Of a stretch of 64,000 bases of DNA, positions 1 through 9,837 are shown piece after piece. How positions within the stretch are numbered: the first letter of the stretch is position 1; each line of letters opens with the position of its first letter. The stretch spans positions 310,001 through 374,000 of the forward strand of contig JACVRA010000258.1 of NCBI GenBank assembly GCA_019828545.1, written 5' to 3'. The notes under the pieces were generated by a model, which saw nothing but the letters and a program-made list of their open reading frames with translations, searched no databases and had not been told where the DNA came from. A program made the translations under genes and the position numbers. The stretch comes from Paracamarosporium sp. OC-R06-R3. Lineage: Eukaryota > Ascomycota > Dothideomycetes > Pleosporales > Didymosphaeriaceae.

Positions 1-1031
1 ATTTGCAGCAGGGAACCAGTTTGCAGCGTGTTTTGCACGTGTCATGATCTCATCGTCGAGCTTGAGAAAGACATCTGAGATCGTCGAGTGGATGACAGAG
101 GAGGGGGATGTTGGTGAGAGATTAGACAGGGCACGAGAGAGACTTGGATGAAGTGTCCATTGGAGATAGTATGCTGTATGGCGGCCTGCATGGCCGTCGT
201 AGATTGACCAGTAATTCCAGGGTTTTGAGCCTGGGCCAGGCGCGGTGCCGATGGCGTAGTAATCTTCCTGGGTAACATTAGCATAATGTTGTGGAAGAAT
301 CATATGATTTCATCTTTGTGGTATGCCATAATAGAAGCTATCAAACAAGTGTAGATGCACTTACGCAGGGTTCGTTACTCCTGAACCTGATTCCGTGCGT
401 GATTGGTATGTCGAATTCAAGCGACTCCTCCGGTTCAATCTGCCATCCGAACGCAATGTTGGAAAACTGATCGCTGATTTGCTTCATTACCTGTATTGGT
501 TAGTGTTGTGTCAATATGTTCAGGGGGAGCAACAACCTGCGGATCTTTGAGAGGCGCACTTGGATCTGGTATGTGATATTGAACCCAATGATCCACTTCG
601 TCTCGGTCTTTATAGAAGTGTAGAGGCGTAGCGCCAGGGTCGCCCGAAAAGGATGCGAGTACATGATCTGCCCAGTCTACCTCCTCAACTTCGACCAGGT
701 AGTAGACGGCCGCAACGACGACAACGAGGAAGATGACGGTTTTGGTAGGGAAAGCCGAATGAAGAGTTGGTCCATTGATGGGAAGAGGCTCTAAGGACTG
801 CCTAGATAGCTGGCATATAGTCGAGGCCTTCGATTGTCTGGGAACATCTGCGCGTATGTATGTCAAGGATGAGGCACGTGACCTTGAGGTTTGGACGCGT
901 TCTGTGGTTGTTGGGGTATGTGATCTGTAGTAGGCGCGGTAGCCTGAGATGCCGTTCCGCACCCGCGACGCGAAACGTGTATCTCGCCCATTGATGCGGG
1001 CTACAATGCCTCCCCACCGAGTGTATAACAT
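1..1031 (-). CDS. PP2C-type phosphatase, mitochondrial, N-terminal part (truncated by window edge)
   Basis: Predicted exons on the minus strand are 537..1031, 365..490 and 1..267; the C-terminal part lies beyond the left edge. The 296 residues present begin with a basic, hydroxyl-rich presequence (residues 1-60) and then one hydrophobic segment (about 97-113), so a matrix-targeted, inner-membrane-anchored or membrane-associated protein is likely. The third exon has the PP2C metal-binding pattern: a Glu-Asp pair at 208-209 and Y-D-G-H-A-G at 230-235. This layout fits the fungal Ptc5/pyruvate dehydrogenase phosphatase group, Mg/Mn-dependent Ser/Thr phosphatases that reactivate pyruvate dehydrogenase; that substrate is inference. 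The start at 1031 is the first ATG of the open frame. Both introns (491..536 and 268..364) are in phase 0 with good donor and acceptor sites. The gene is divergent from the amine oxidase gene. Confidence 0.85.
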
Positions 1032-1935
1032 TGTTGTGATGATCGGACAAATCGCAGACGCGAGAATGGTATCGCCGCGAATGCACACCTGGTAAATTTA
1101 AGCTAAGCCCGGGCCATATCATCACATGATATTGCTTAGTCACCTGCACGAACCCGACTTTCACTCTTCGTCGTTTCAAACTCTTTTGTCTGTAGCAGTT
1201 CCATTTCAAGCGGTACATACCTCTTTGTGGAACACTTGCTATTATCTACTTCGGTATATTTTGACATGACCTTGACCCGCCAACAATCACCTCCGCGCGG
1301 GGTTCCCTCAATTTGCCGAAGTATAGCTGCATCTTGGCATTGATTACCGCAGGAGCAAGTGGAGGTGCGATAAGCTATATGCGAGACTAGTGGGTCGACC
1401 AATAACCGAAAATGTGCCTTGTTGCATATGTGATCCTCCTACAGCAACGATAATCGCCTATCACGGAAGTTCTACCCTGGGTAGCCATAGACTCTGTCCA
1501 GTTATGATCACCAATCGCATGGCCTGTCAACAGATTCGGACTAGCTAAATACATCTTATATGACTAACTTTACGAAAGGGAAACCATCAAGCCTTCAGAA
1601 CATGATAGTGGCCCTTGACATACCTTAACCTAGCTACTCCCAGCCCTATCGACATGTCCTTCCATTCAGTGATCATTCGAATCGTCTTACACAGATCCAA
1701 CACGGATAGCTGCACCTCGCAGTTGTAATCGGCGGCCAGCCTTGGCTAATCCTCGTCGGCCCTGCAGGACTAGTAATGCCTCCCGCGAGTGGTCTTATCA
1801 CACATCTTGGCAAAAGATGCTCCAAAAGTCATAGCAAGATGTCAACAGTTATTCGTCTCGGATTTACGCGCCCGACGTTTCTTATATAAGCTCGTGCTCA
1901 GTTACAGAAGGAATGCTGCTCAAGGCAACTTCAAG
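1032..1935. other. Divergent intergenic region, PP2C / amine oxidase
   Basis: About 900 bp between two divergent start codons, so it must hold both promoters. Short open frames here (for example 1136..1402 on the minus strand) lack homology-like motifs and codon bias. I could not assign a specific regulatory site. Confidence 0.5.
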
Positions 1936-4578
1936 ATGGTCTTCTCCGTTATTGTTTTTCTAGCACTTCCCCACCTTAGTTATTCTACTACGTTTCCTCC
2001 CTTGGGTTACGAGAGAAGACTACTAAAGGAAGCTTTTGACAAACGTGGATACAACATCTCGGAGCCCTCTTGCTTCACCGATGCAGCACCCGCTGTTACT
2101 GCTCCCAAGTCCAACGTATGGGCAGGCATCTCAGCAGAGGAGAACGTCGCTGTCTGGAACCTACTCCATGATCCAGCTTCCGGACTGAACTTGACTTATC
2201 CAGATGACGCCGTTCTTACCGATAACTATGTATGTCGATTTTTTTTAATCTTATGCGAATCACATTCCTTGATATAGTGCCTCTAATCTATTTATTGTTT
2301 TTACGGTTTCAGATCCATCGTCATGTTCCATCATACTTATGAGTATTACTAGGTCTTCTGGATTGATGCACTTCACACAAATAAAAGCGCCGTGCTTCCA
2401 TACATTGATGGCAATGCTACTGCTCCAGCAAAATACGCAAGAGCAATCATCTTTGAGGGTGGCAAGGCTGAACCTGATTCTCAAGAGTAAAGATTCCGAG
2501 GCCTGATCTGGACTATATAGACCTTACTGAGACTATCTAGGTACATGATCGGACCTCTTCTAGTCTCAGCTGAAACGAGCATTCAGAAGCTTGACTACAT
2601 CTACAACGGCGGAAGTGGCGGGTCCGTACCGTACAATGCTCGCTACTTTGACACTAAGAGAACTGCCGCAACTGATACTCTTATTGCCGCGGTTATGGGC
2701 AATATTTCGGATATCACTGCCGCTTTGTTCCAAGGAGGTGTCTACTATGGCTCAAGCGATAACCGAACCAACCTGGTAGCAACATCCGGAACGCCGCAGT
2801 CGTTCGATGGATCTACCTCGTTCCGGAACATTATGTTTCGCTTCCCAGGCTCCACATCAGGAGCCGCATCGTATATGACACCTTTGGACTTCTTTGTCTT
2901 GATAGATTGCACCGGCACAGATGCATCAAAATATTACTTGAAAGGGTTTGTTACCGGTGAGAAGTTTTATTCGGGGATCAAAGAGCTTAGGTCCGCCTAT
3001 GAAGTCGGTACTCTTGCTCAAGAATATGACCAAACGTTAGACGGTGCATGGGCTTATGTTAACTACAAGCCGGAACTCGGGGTTCGCGAGCTTGAAGAGC
3101 GCCTTGCACCCAGTACGCTTGAAATTGGTGGCAAACGGTACAAGGTCGACACCAAAGAGAAATATGTTGAGTACATGAACTGGTCCTTCTATGTTTCATA
3201 CTCGCGTACCCTCGGCATGATGCTGTATGACATCAGATTCAAGGGCGAGAGAATCTTATATGAGCTATCTATGCAAGAGGTACGGCACTATCAACGAGAA
3301 ACCTTCATGTTGCTGACATATGAATAGGCAACTGCTCAGTACGGTGGAAACCAACCTAAGGCTGCGAACACAGTCTACCACGATACTTACTACAGCTTAG
3401 GTACCGACTATGGTACTCTGGTAGAAGGCTTCGACTGCCCATGGGGTTCTACTTTCTGGAATGTATCGTACCATTCGAACAACAAAACCGTCACAAATGA
3501 GGACGCAATCTGCATTTTCGAAACTGATATGAACTTTCCGCTATCACGTCATCGAGCTGCAAAGAGCAATGACTATGGTTTTGTCAACCTCGGCACGGTC
3601 AAGGGAGCCGCGCTTATTGTGCGAGCCATTGCGACCATAGGAAACTAGTATGTCGAAGTTTGGTCCCCTGTGAGCTAAAGTGCTAATGTTGCAAACAGCG
3701 ACTATATGTTCGATTACTCATTCCACATGGATGGCTCCTTGGAGGTTAGTGTCCGTGCTTCTGGCTACTTGCAATCATCCTTCTACTACCCAGACCAGGG
3801 TAAGTGGGGTCCTAGAATTCAGCAAGCTACGCAAGGTTCCCTACACGACCACATTATCACATTCAAAGGAGACTTTGACATCGTTGACACCGCGAACTCG
3901 TTCCAAGTCAGCGAACTCAAGGCTGTCAACCAAAGCCAGCCATGGTTTCCCGAGCTGGGAGAGTTCGAACAGATGGAGATGGATGTTTCCAATATGGAGA
4001 AGGAGCAGCAGTTCAATTGGGCTGCTAACAACCAAGCCATGTACACCATCATCAGCTCGAACGCGACGAACGCATGGGGCGAACCTCGTGGCTACCGTAT
4101 CGTGCCTGGTCGATCAAATATCCATCTCTCGACGTTGAACTCCCCCTGGAGTGAGAAAAATACGGAATTCTCAAAGTCTCACCTTGCGGTGACAGTACAG
4201 CACGACTCAGAGCCGTACTGTAACTCTGTTCAAAACATCAATCTCCCGGCCAAGCCGCAGCAAGACTTTGCCAAATTCTTCGACGGCGAGAGCGTAGACA
4301 ATGCCGATCTAGTTCTTTGGTTTAATTTAGGCATGCATCACTTCACGAGGGCAGAGGATGTGCCTGTCACATTGTACACGGAAGCATACTCAAGCATCAC
4401 TTTCGCACCGCAAAACTTCTTTGATAGGGCACAAGACGGAGATCTATTGAACAGGAGGTGGATTGAGGTTAATGATGAGGGTGAATTGACATACGACACT
4501 TACGGTGTAGGGTTGACTAGCTGCGTGGGACCATTCGAAGAGCCGGTTGAGCATATCGGGGGTGTAGTAACTGAATAA
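1936..4578 (+). CDS. Secreted copper amine oxidase (TPQ enzyme)
   Basis: Predicted exons are 1936..2229, 2353..2486, 2541..3279, 3328..3647 and 3699..4578, giving 788 residues, a normal length for the family. The enzyme oxidises primary amines to aldehydes with release of ammonia and hydrogen peroxide, using copper and topaquinone (TPQ). The TPQ motif T-I-G-N-Y-D is visible; its Tyr, residue 496, is the cofactor precursor. The copper ligands are the H-D-H pair (545, 547) and a later His (about 710) before F-T-R-A-E-D. The segment V-E-G-F-D-C-P upstream of the TPQ site is also typical. A hydrophobic N-terminus of about 17 residues looks like a signal peptide and several N-x-S/T sites follow, so secretion is likely. 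The start was set at 1936 because the signal-like stretch begins there. Each intron keeps frame. Substrate preference cannot be read. Confidence 0.93.
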
Positions 4579-5108
4579 ACCATGGCGGCCTTTGGAAGAG
4601 CGCTGCATGTGACTTGTGTTTCATAAGCATAGGTACTATTAATATAGATCAAGAGCGCCTGCTGTCGCGTATCGCCTCAGGATGCCCCTCGTCGTGATCA
4701 GCGACAATACGGACCGGTATCTCGCTACCAACCACCACAGTACCGTGGGCCAAATTATTTTTCTGATCTCAACAGTCGTGTACCAAAATTCATCGGCGCC
4801 TGGATCAACTAAGAAGTTTCTCGCATGTCTGCCGCCTGATGGATTATTTTTGAACAGAGTGATCTCAACGAGTTTTCTCTCCCAGAGAGTTAATAAAAAC
4901 CCTCCCATTTCCCACGTTCTAGAGCCAAACACGATCGTCTGTCCACCACACTCCAAAGCACTCTCAGAGCAGCTCACAGCTTTCGATCACCACTATCAAA
5001 GCCTTCCACAGCTTTCATCATCAATACCAAAGCCTTTCACAGCTTTCATCATCAATACCAACGCACACACAAGTTTCTCACTCCAACATATTCTCTTCAT
5101 CAGACGAA
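4579..5108. promoter_or_regulatory. Intergenic region and leader of the first RING gene
   Basis: Holds the 3' flank of the amine oxidase gene and the presumed promoter and CT/CA-rich leader of the RING gene. It contains an imperfect 31-bp tandem duplication (4998..5059), annotated separately. No other gene is supported. Confidence 0.5.
4998..5059 (+). repeat. 31-bp tandem duplication in leader
   Basis: Two adjacent 31-bp units (4998..5028 and 5029..5059) differ at one base. They lie 50-110 bp upstream of the RING start codon, probably inside the transcribed leader. Seen directly; function unknown. Confidence 0.9.
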
Positions 5109-5618
5109 ATGTCTTCTCTTCCTACTTTCGAGCAACTCGTGGCAGAAGCCACCAGTCTGGGCATGGACTTCAGTACGTCTATCGACGACACCAAGCCTAT
5201 CGAGGAACTTTTTGCCGAGCTCGACTCTCTGGTCGCTGGTGACGAGGAAAACATTGCACCTTACACCGAGCCAAATCGCCTCCAGCTACTCGAGGCCGCC
5301 TCAACCTATCTCACCACTCCTCCCGAGGACAACCAATGCGCAATCTGCATCACCGAGCTTGTGCCTACGGAAGCTGAACCCGAAGCCAAGCATCACCACG
5401 AGGAAGATTCCTCTTCAGCCGTCAAGCTGAATGTCTGCGGACATACCTTCCACTGCGAATGCATTTTCGAGTGGCTTGAGAAGGCCAACTCCTGTCCATT
5501 TTGCCGCAGGCCTGTGTACGAGGAGGATACTGTTGAGGAAGAGAAGTGGTGGGTTACCGCGGGTCTCACGAGGGGCCCAGATATTTTCGAGGATAATTTG
5601 GCATTTTATTGGGCTTAA
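5109..5618 (+). CDS. RING-H2 finger protein (putative E3 ubiquitin ligase)
   Basis: Single exon, 169 residues, starting at the first ATG after a CT-rich leader. A C3H2C3 RING is complete: Cys77 and Cys80, then a long acidic/His-rich linker with a KHHHEED stretch, then Cys110, His112, His115, Cys118, Cys129 and Cys132. Such fingers bind two zinc ions and recruit an E2 enzyme. No membrane segment or other domain is seen, so a soluble E3 with unknown substrate is the simplest reading. The N-terminal 75 residues are acidic with weak helical character. The neighbour at 6450 has the same RING spacing style and the shared A-[IV]-K-L-N block before the third Cys, suggesting the two are related copies. 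Confidence 0.85.
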   Translation: MSSLPTFEQLVAEATSLGMDFSTSIDDTKPIEELFAELDSLVAGDEENIAPYTEPNRLQLLEAASTYLTTPPEDNQCAICITELVPTEAEPEAKHHHEEDSSSAVKLNVCGHTFHCECIFEWLEKANSCPFCRRPVYEEDTVEEEKWWVTAGLTRGPDIFEDNLAFYWA

Positions 5619-6449
5619 TTGAATTCGACACACTTCGGTGCGATTATATCATCATTCCGGACCACAATTCGGTTCCCCTTCTCGCTTACTGTTCCGTACA
5701 TCGCAATCCGGAGTTTTGGCATTCAATCGGCGTTACGTTATTGGGTTTGCACATTAGGGCGTTCGGGTTTCGGGGTTTTTGGGACGGCTTTAGGCGTTAT
5801 TGTTGTTTTGTGCTTTGGTCGGACACTGTCTAATACAATATATTTATACACGCCACTGCTTTCACTCATGATGAATGACTCCGCACGTGATGTCGTGACT
5901 GCTCCACAATTGACTATTACCCCAGTAGTCCACTCAACAGACAGACTCTCACTCCAGCAAACGCATTTGCGGCGGTGCAAGTCTGGGCACCCAAACCCAG
6001 TAAGCCGTTTTTTTTTTTGAGCTTGTGCTTTCTACCACCTGTACTCTCAACGACCAACTTTCACGACCCCGCCGTCGCAGCCCGCAGCTCACTCGGCAAC
6101 GAACAAACGGTAAATTGTCGCCGCTGAGGCAAAAGTCATGTGCTCACATTGGCATGTAGAGTTGCCTTGCGCTGCAGGCAGAAATTTAGGTTTCACCTGT
6201 GTATAAGACGTCCTGCCGTGTCTCACAAGTAAGTTATAACCTGACTGTCAGTAACAAGACAACTTATTTCTCTTTTCGCCCGCTACAAAGCCGTGGTATC
6301 ATCCACGGCATCTCTAATCAAAGCTTTCCCTCAATCTACCTTGCCCGATACTCTACCGCCGGTCCCGGCATCTTATCAGACAAGGTAAGTTCGGCCGCAC
6401 ACACCCCATGCCCGAACCTGCACTCAAGTTAGACTCCAGAACCTCCACC
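5619..6449. promoter_or_regulatory. Intergenic region before second RING gene, possible leader intron
   Basis: Separates the two RING genes. A GTAAGT donor at 6385 followed by AG acceptors at 6431-6432 or 6438-6439 makes a 5'-leader intron plausible just before the start codon at 6450. Short frames here are not supported as genes. Confidence 0.4.
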
Positions 6450-7199
6450 ATGTCCGACCCAGACCGAACCAACGCCTTCCTGGAATACATCTCCCAGCAG
6501 AGCCGCCAGAGCCGCCCACCCCCGCCCCAGGCCACACCCAGCACCCGCAACCCAGAGGCATGGCTGCACCCGGAGAGCTTCATGCGCTACCACCAATACC
6601 TCCAGGCGCACCCGCCCGCAGTTCCTCTTGCAGATCCGTGGCGAGCAACCCTGGTCAGCAACCCGGCTCTCAGCTACGCACCCACCTTCCCGCTGAGCTC
6701 ACCCGCCCAACCGCGTCACCCACCCGCCCAACCGCGCTCACCCGCTCCCAACCCACTCCCCCACGAGGCCCTCCGCCACCACTTGCACTCGGTATCCACC
6801 CGCCTCGAGACGGCTCCCGACCCAACGACTTCGTCGTCCACGGACGAGGCGCACAACGAGTGCGGCATCTGCCAGGACATGCTCGTGGACCCGAACCCCG
6901 CGGCTGCTCCCGCCATCAAGCTCAACGGCTGCAAGCATGCGTTCCACGAGGGGTGCGTCGTCGAGTGGCTGGACTTCGTGCAGCGCAATCGGAACGCGCT
7001 GACCAAGGCTACGTGTCCGACTTGCCGCCGGGGTATCTTCTCGGATGGGGGCTCCGCGCACGCGGGTAGGCTTTCTGTTGGGAGGAGTAGGGTTATGGGG
7101 TTTGTGGGTCAGGTTCAGCGTGCGCGTGTGCGTGCTCGTGCCGAGGGGGGTGCCCGTCGTGATGTTGGTGGAAATGGGGATGGTAATGCTACGGCGTGA
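6450..7199 (+). CDS. Second RING-H2 finger protein
   Basis: Single exon, 249 residues. The start at 6450 has a good context (CACC before ATG); an upstream in-frame ATG at 6408 probably lies in a leader intron. The N-terminal half is rich in Pro, Gln and Ser and looks disordered. The RING-H2 ligands are Cys138, Cys141, Cys161, His163, His166, Cys169, Cys189 and Cys192, with a longer loop between the fourth and last pairs than in the gene at 5109. The C-terminus is Arg/Gly-rich. Role inferred as E3 ubiquitin ligase; substrate unknown. High GC and Pro-rich coding sequence set it apart from the first RING gene, but the block A-I-K-L-N-x-C-x-H-x-F-H and the E-W-L after Cys169 match it. Confidence 0.82.
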   Translation: MSDPDRTNAFLEYISQQSRQSRPPPPQATPSTRNPEAWLHPESFMRYHQYLQAHPPAVPLADPWRATLVSNPALSYAPTFPLSSPAQPRHPPAQPRSPAPNPLPHEALRHHLHSVSTRLETAPDPTTSSSTDEAHNECGICQDMLVDPNPAAAPAIKLNGCKHAFHEGCVVEWLDFVQRNRNALTKATCPTCRRGIFSDGGSAHAGRLSVGRSRVMGFVGQVQRARVRARAEGGARRDVGGNGDGNATA

Positions 7200-7764
7200 T
7201 GGTGAGGTGGATACGCAGCAGCAGCAGCTGTTGTCTGTCTTTCTCGTCAGTTGAGACGACGCCGATGGTGCAGTGTGAACGGATGGGGAATAAGGACGAC
7301 GCTGTACTCCGAGGGTGTTTTCCTGGTTATGCTTCAAGTTGTTAAAATTCGAAGGAGGGGATGAGCACATTGGCCTTTGGCTTCATGATGCATCTCGGAC
7401 TGTGGGCGTTCTCCCCACTTATCGTCCTTTGACTTATGTCCTGGACTATCTTTTCTTTCTTTATGTTGCGGTTCTGCTTTACATTAGCAGACGCGAGATG
7501 TTCGTCTTCCGGGCGATACATACTACGAGCTCCAATAGCGAGCAGTCTAAGCTATAGATAATAGTTCAAAATCGATTTCCAGCTATCGATGTCCTCTCCT
7601 ACACGGACAAAGCTTATATTTCATCTCACTGCCTGTGACACGATGTTCGCTGAACCAACTCAGACACAGTAGCATTGTACCTTTCAAATCCTGACTTGCT
7701 TTTCACAGAGTATTACATCCTTTATTAAACCTCCAATCTTATACTCTTTATCCCATCCCATCCT
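7200..7764. other. Convergent intergenic region
   Basis: The 3' flanks of the second RING gene and the phytase-like gene meet here. An open frame at 7315..7557 has no recognisable features. Nothing else is seen. Confidence 0.4.
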
Positions 7765-9676
7765 TCACAATCTCTTCGGCGGTCGCCCATCCCTGACCTC
7801 CCCATACTCCGGCATATCGTAATCACCAAAACACGCCCACTCAAATTCCGCCTTTTCAATCTGCGCTTTTTGCACTTCCAAGAACGTATTCATCTCACAC
7901 CACCCATCGTCTCTCCCCCCACATTCTTCCAGGCTCTTTCCTAGCGGCACAGTTCGCTGGTTTAGCACGAAATGCACGTACGAGGTCGGAGGACCGTCTT
8001 CATATATCTCATCCATTGCTACAGAACGGTTTGGATTGATCGGAGCAGGTGCTTGGATGACCTCGATGTCTAGTCGTCCGGCGAACGGCTCGAGGTACGC
8101 CATTACGAACTCTCGGTTGGGAAGAATATGGGTAAGTGGTAGGTAGTCTGCGAACTGAGTAAGGCCGAAGGCAGCAAGGATGCTAATTATATTTGAGTCA
8201 TGGCTGAAGTCGAGGTTTAGAGCTTGATGCGTAGGGAACGTGACGGTGTTGTTATCGAGGGTCGTGTTTGCTTGTGCGGTGGGCGATGACAAGACGTGGT
8301 GTTGCATGCGAGCGAGAACTTCTTGGACATAGCCTATGCCGATTGCGCGCCCGACGGGGGAGAGAAATCCAGTGCCGGCAGCGAAAGCAATGTCAAGAGA
8401 GTATCCAAAAGCTTCCCATTCCTCATAGGTGAAGAGGCCGCACCAATGGGAGAAGCCGACCGCGACGGTTTCGTAGGCGCACAGAGCCTGTGCGTTATCT
8501 AGTCCATAATTAGCCTTGCATCTGAATATGGAGAGGTATCTCCTACAAGTATCATTCAATGTCCAGTCAAGATCACCAGTTATGTTGCCTCGTATGCGTT
8601 CATGTGCATCCTCAAGATACACTTTGGTCCACTCTTGCACCGCTACACATATTAGCACCCGAAAGCCAGCAGTCTTTACCCTCAACTTACCCTTGCCGCC
8701 TACATCCCAACTTGATCGATTACACGCTTTGTATCCCGCCAGCGTATTGTTGAAACCTTTGCTCTCGATTACCAACTCCAGCGTCGCATTCTGTGTCCAC
8801 CCTAGCCCGAAGAACCCCGCAAGGAAATACTCTGCCGACTCCAGCATCCTCTTCTGCGTTGTCGTTCGCGCAATGATCTTATTGCCATCGTTCGGATACA
8901 GGTGCCCATACTGGTAGTAATGCAAAATGCCGGAATCGAACAACTGCTGTTTGCCAACCGGCACCAGAATCTCGGCTCCAAGGATGTGCCGCCAATCATT
9001 CAGAAAAGACAGCGGTCCATGGGCCCTAAACTTCCCTTTCGCGTCTGTGAGCTTTTGCGCGAGCTTCAGCTCCGTGCCTGTCAATTCGGGGTAGCGGCTG
9101 CCATGACGATGGATCATGTTGAGCCATGTGACATTTGAGCCTGGCGGGATATTATATTCGTTGACACCGAAGCCTCGCGGTTTGGGAAAGTATGGACTCA
9201 GGATGCCGAGACGCTCGAAGATGTTGCGGCTACGATCATTGCCAGGTATCGGCATCTGCGTCTCAAGGGGCGTATTTGGTATGTATGAGACTCCGGCAAA
9301 GGGTGCTGCGTTTGTTTGGGCTAGCCATGGTGCTTCTCCTGTAGCAGTAGGTCCTTTGAACGATGGTCAGATAGGTGCGGGCCGTTAAGAGCAAGAAAGC
9401 GCACCAGCGTACCAGCCGAGGGTTGTATCAAAGTAGTCTGGGACTTTCGACGATGTTTTTGTCGGGGTGGCTTTGGTATGTTAGTCATGCCTCGTAAAGA
9501 TAGGAAGCTTCCAAGAGTGCGGTTTCCGCATCAGATTGTGAGCACGTACGAGTCTGGCAGTCACGCTCGGCGCTCGGGAACAACTGAGGTGTTAAGCTGT
9601 TACTCGCTGTTTTATGCGTCAATGTTGTTGAACTTAGACAATTGTTCGACTGAACGTGGAAGAGAATACAAACCAT
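7765..9676 (-). CDS. Histidine acid phosphatase, phytase family
   Basis: Predicted exons on the minus strand are 9550..9676 (least certain), 9405..9470, 8691..9353 and 7765..8642, giving about 577 residues. The family hydrolyses phosphomonoesters, including phytate, through a phospho-histidine. The signature R-H-G-S-R-Y-P has its nucleophile at His148, and the distal H-D pair lies at 433-434. Many N-x-S/T sites and several Cys fit a secreted or vacuolar glycoprotein. The stretch W-Y-A-G-P-T-A-T-G is restored when the intron 9354..9404 is removed, which supports that junction. Intron 8643..8690 has strong splice sites but is 48 bp and free of stops. The 5' end is doubtful: the proposed N-terminus is not a classic signal peptide, so another first exon may exist. 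An AAC microsatellite lies just upstream. Confidence 0.85.
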
Positions 9677-9769
9677 AGCCTACCGGCCAAAACGGGTTGA
9701 GCAGGTGCAGTGACAGTTCTACAAGGAGCCACATCGTTGCGGACATAGCAGGTGATGTTGATGACTACC

Positions 9770-9837
<68 letters not shown>

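Noticed and set aside
1136..1402. 88-codon frame on the minus strand upstream of the PP2C gene
   Set aside because: Non-ATG start, no domain, and it sits in a divergent promoter region.
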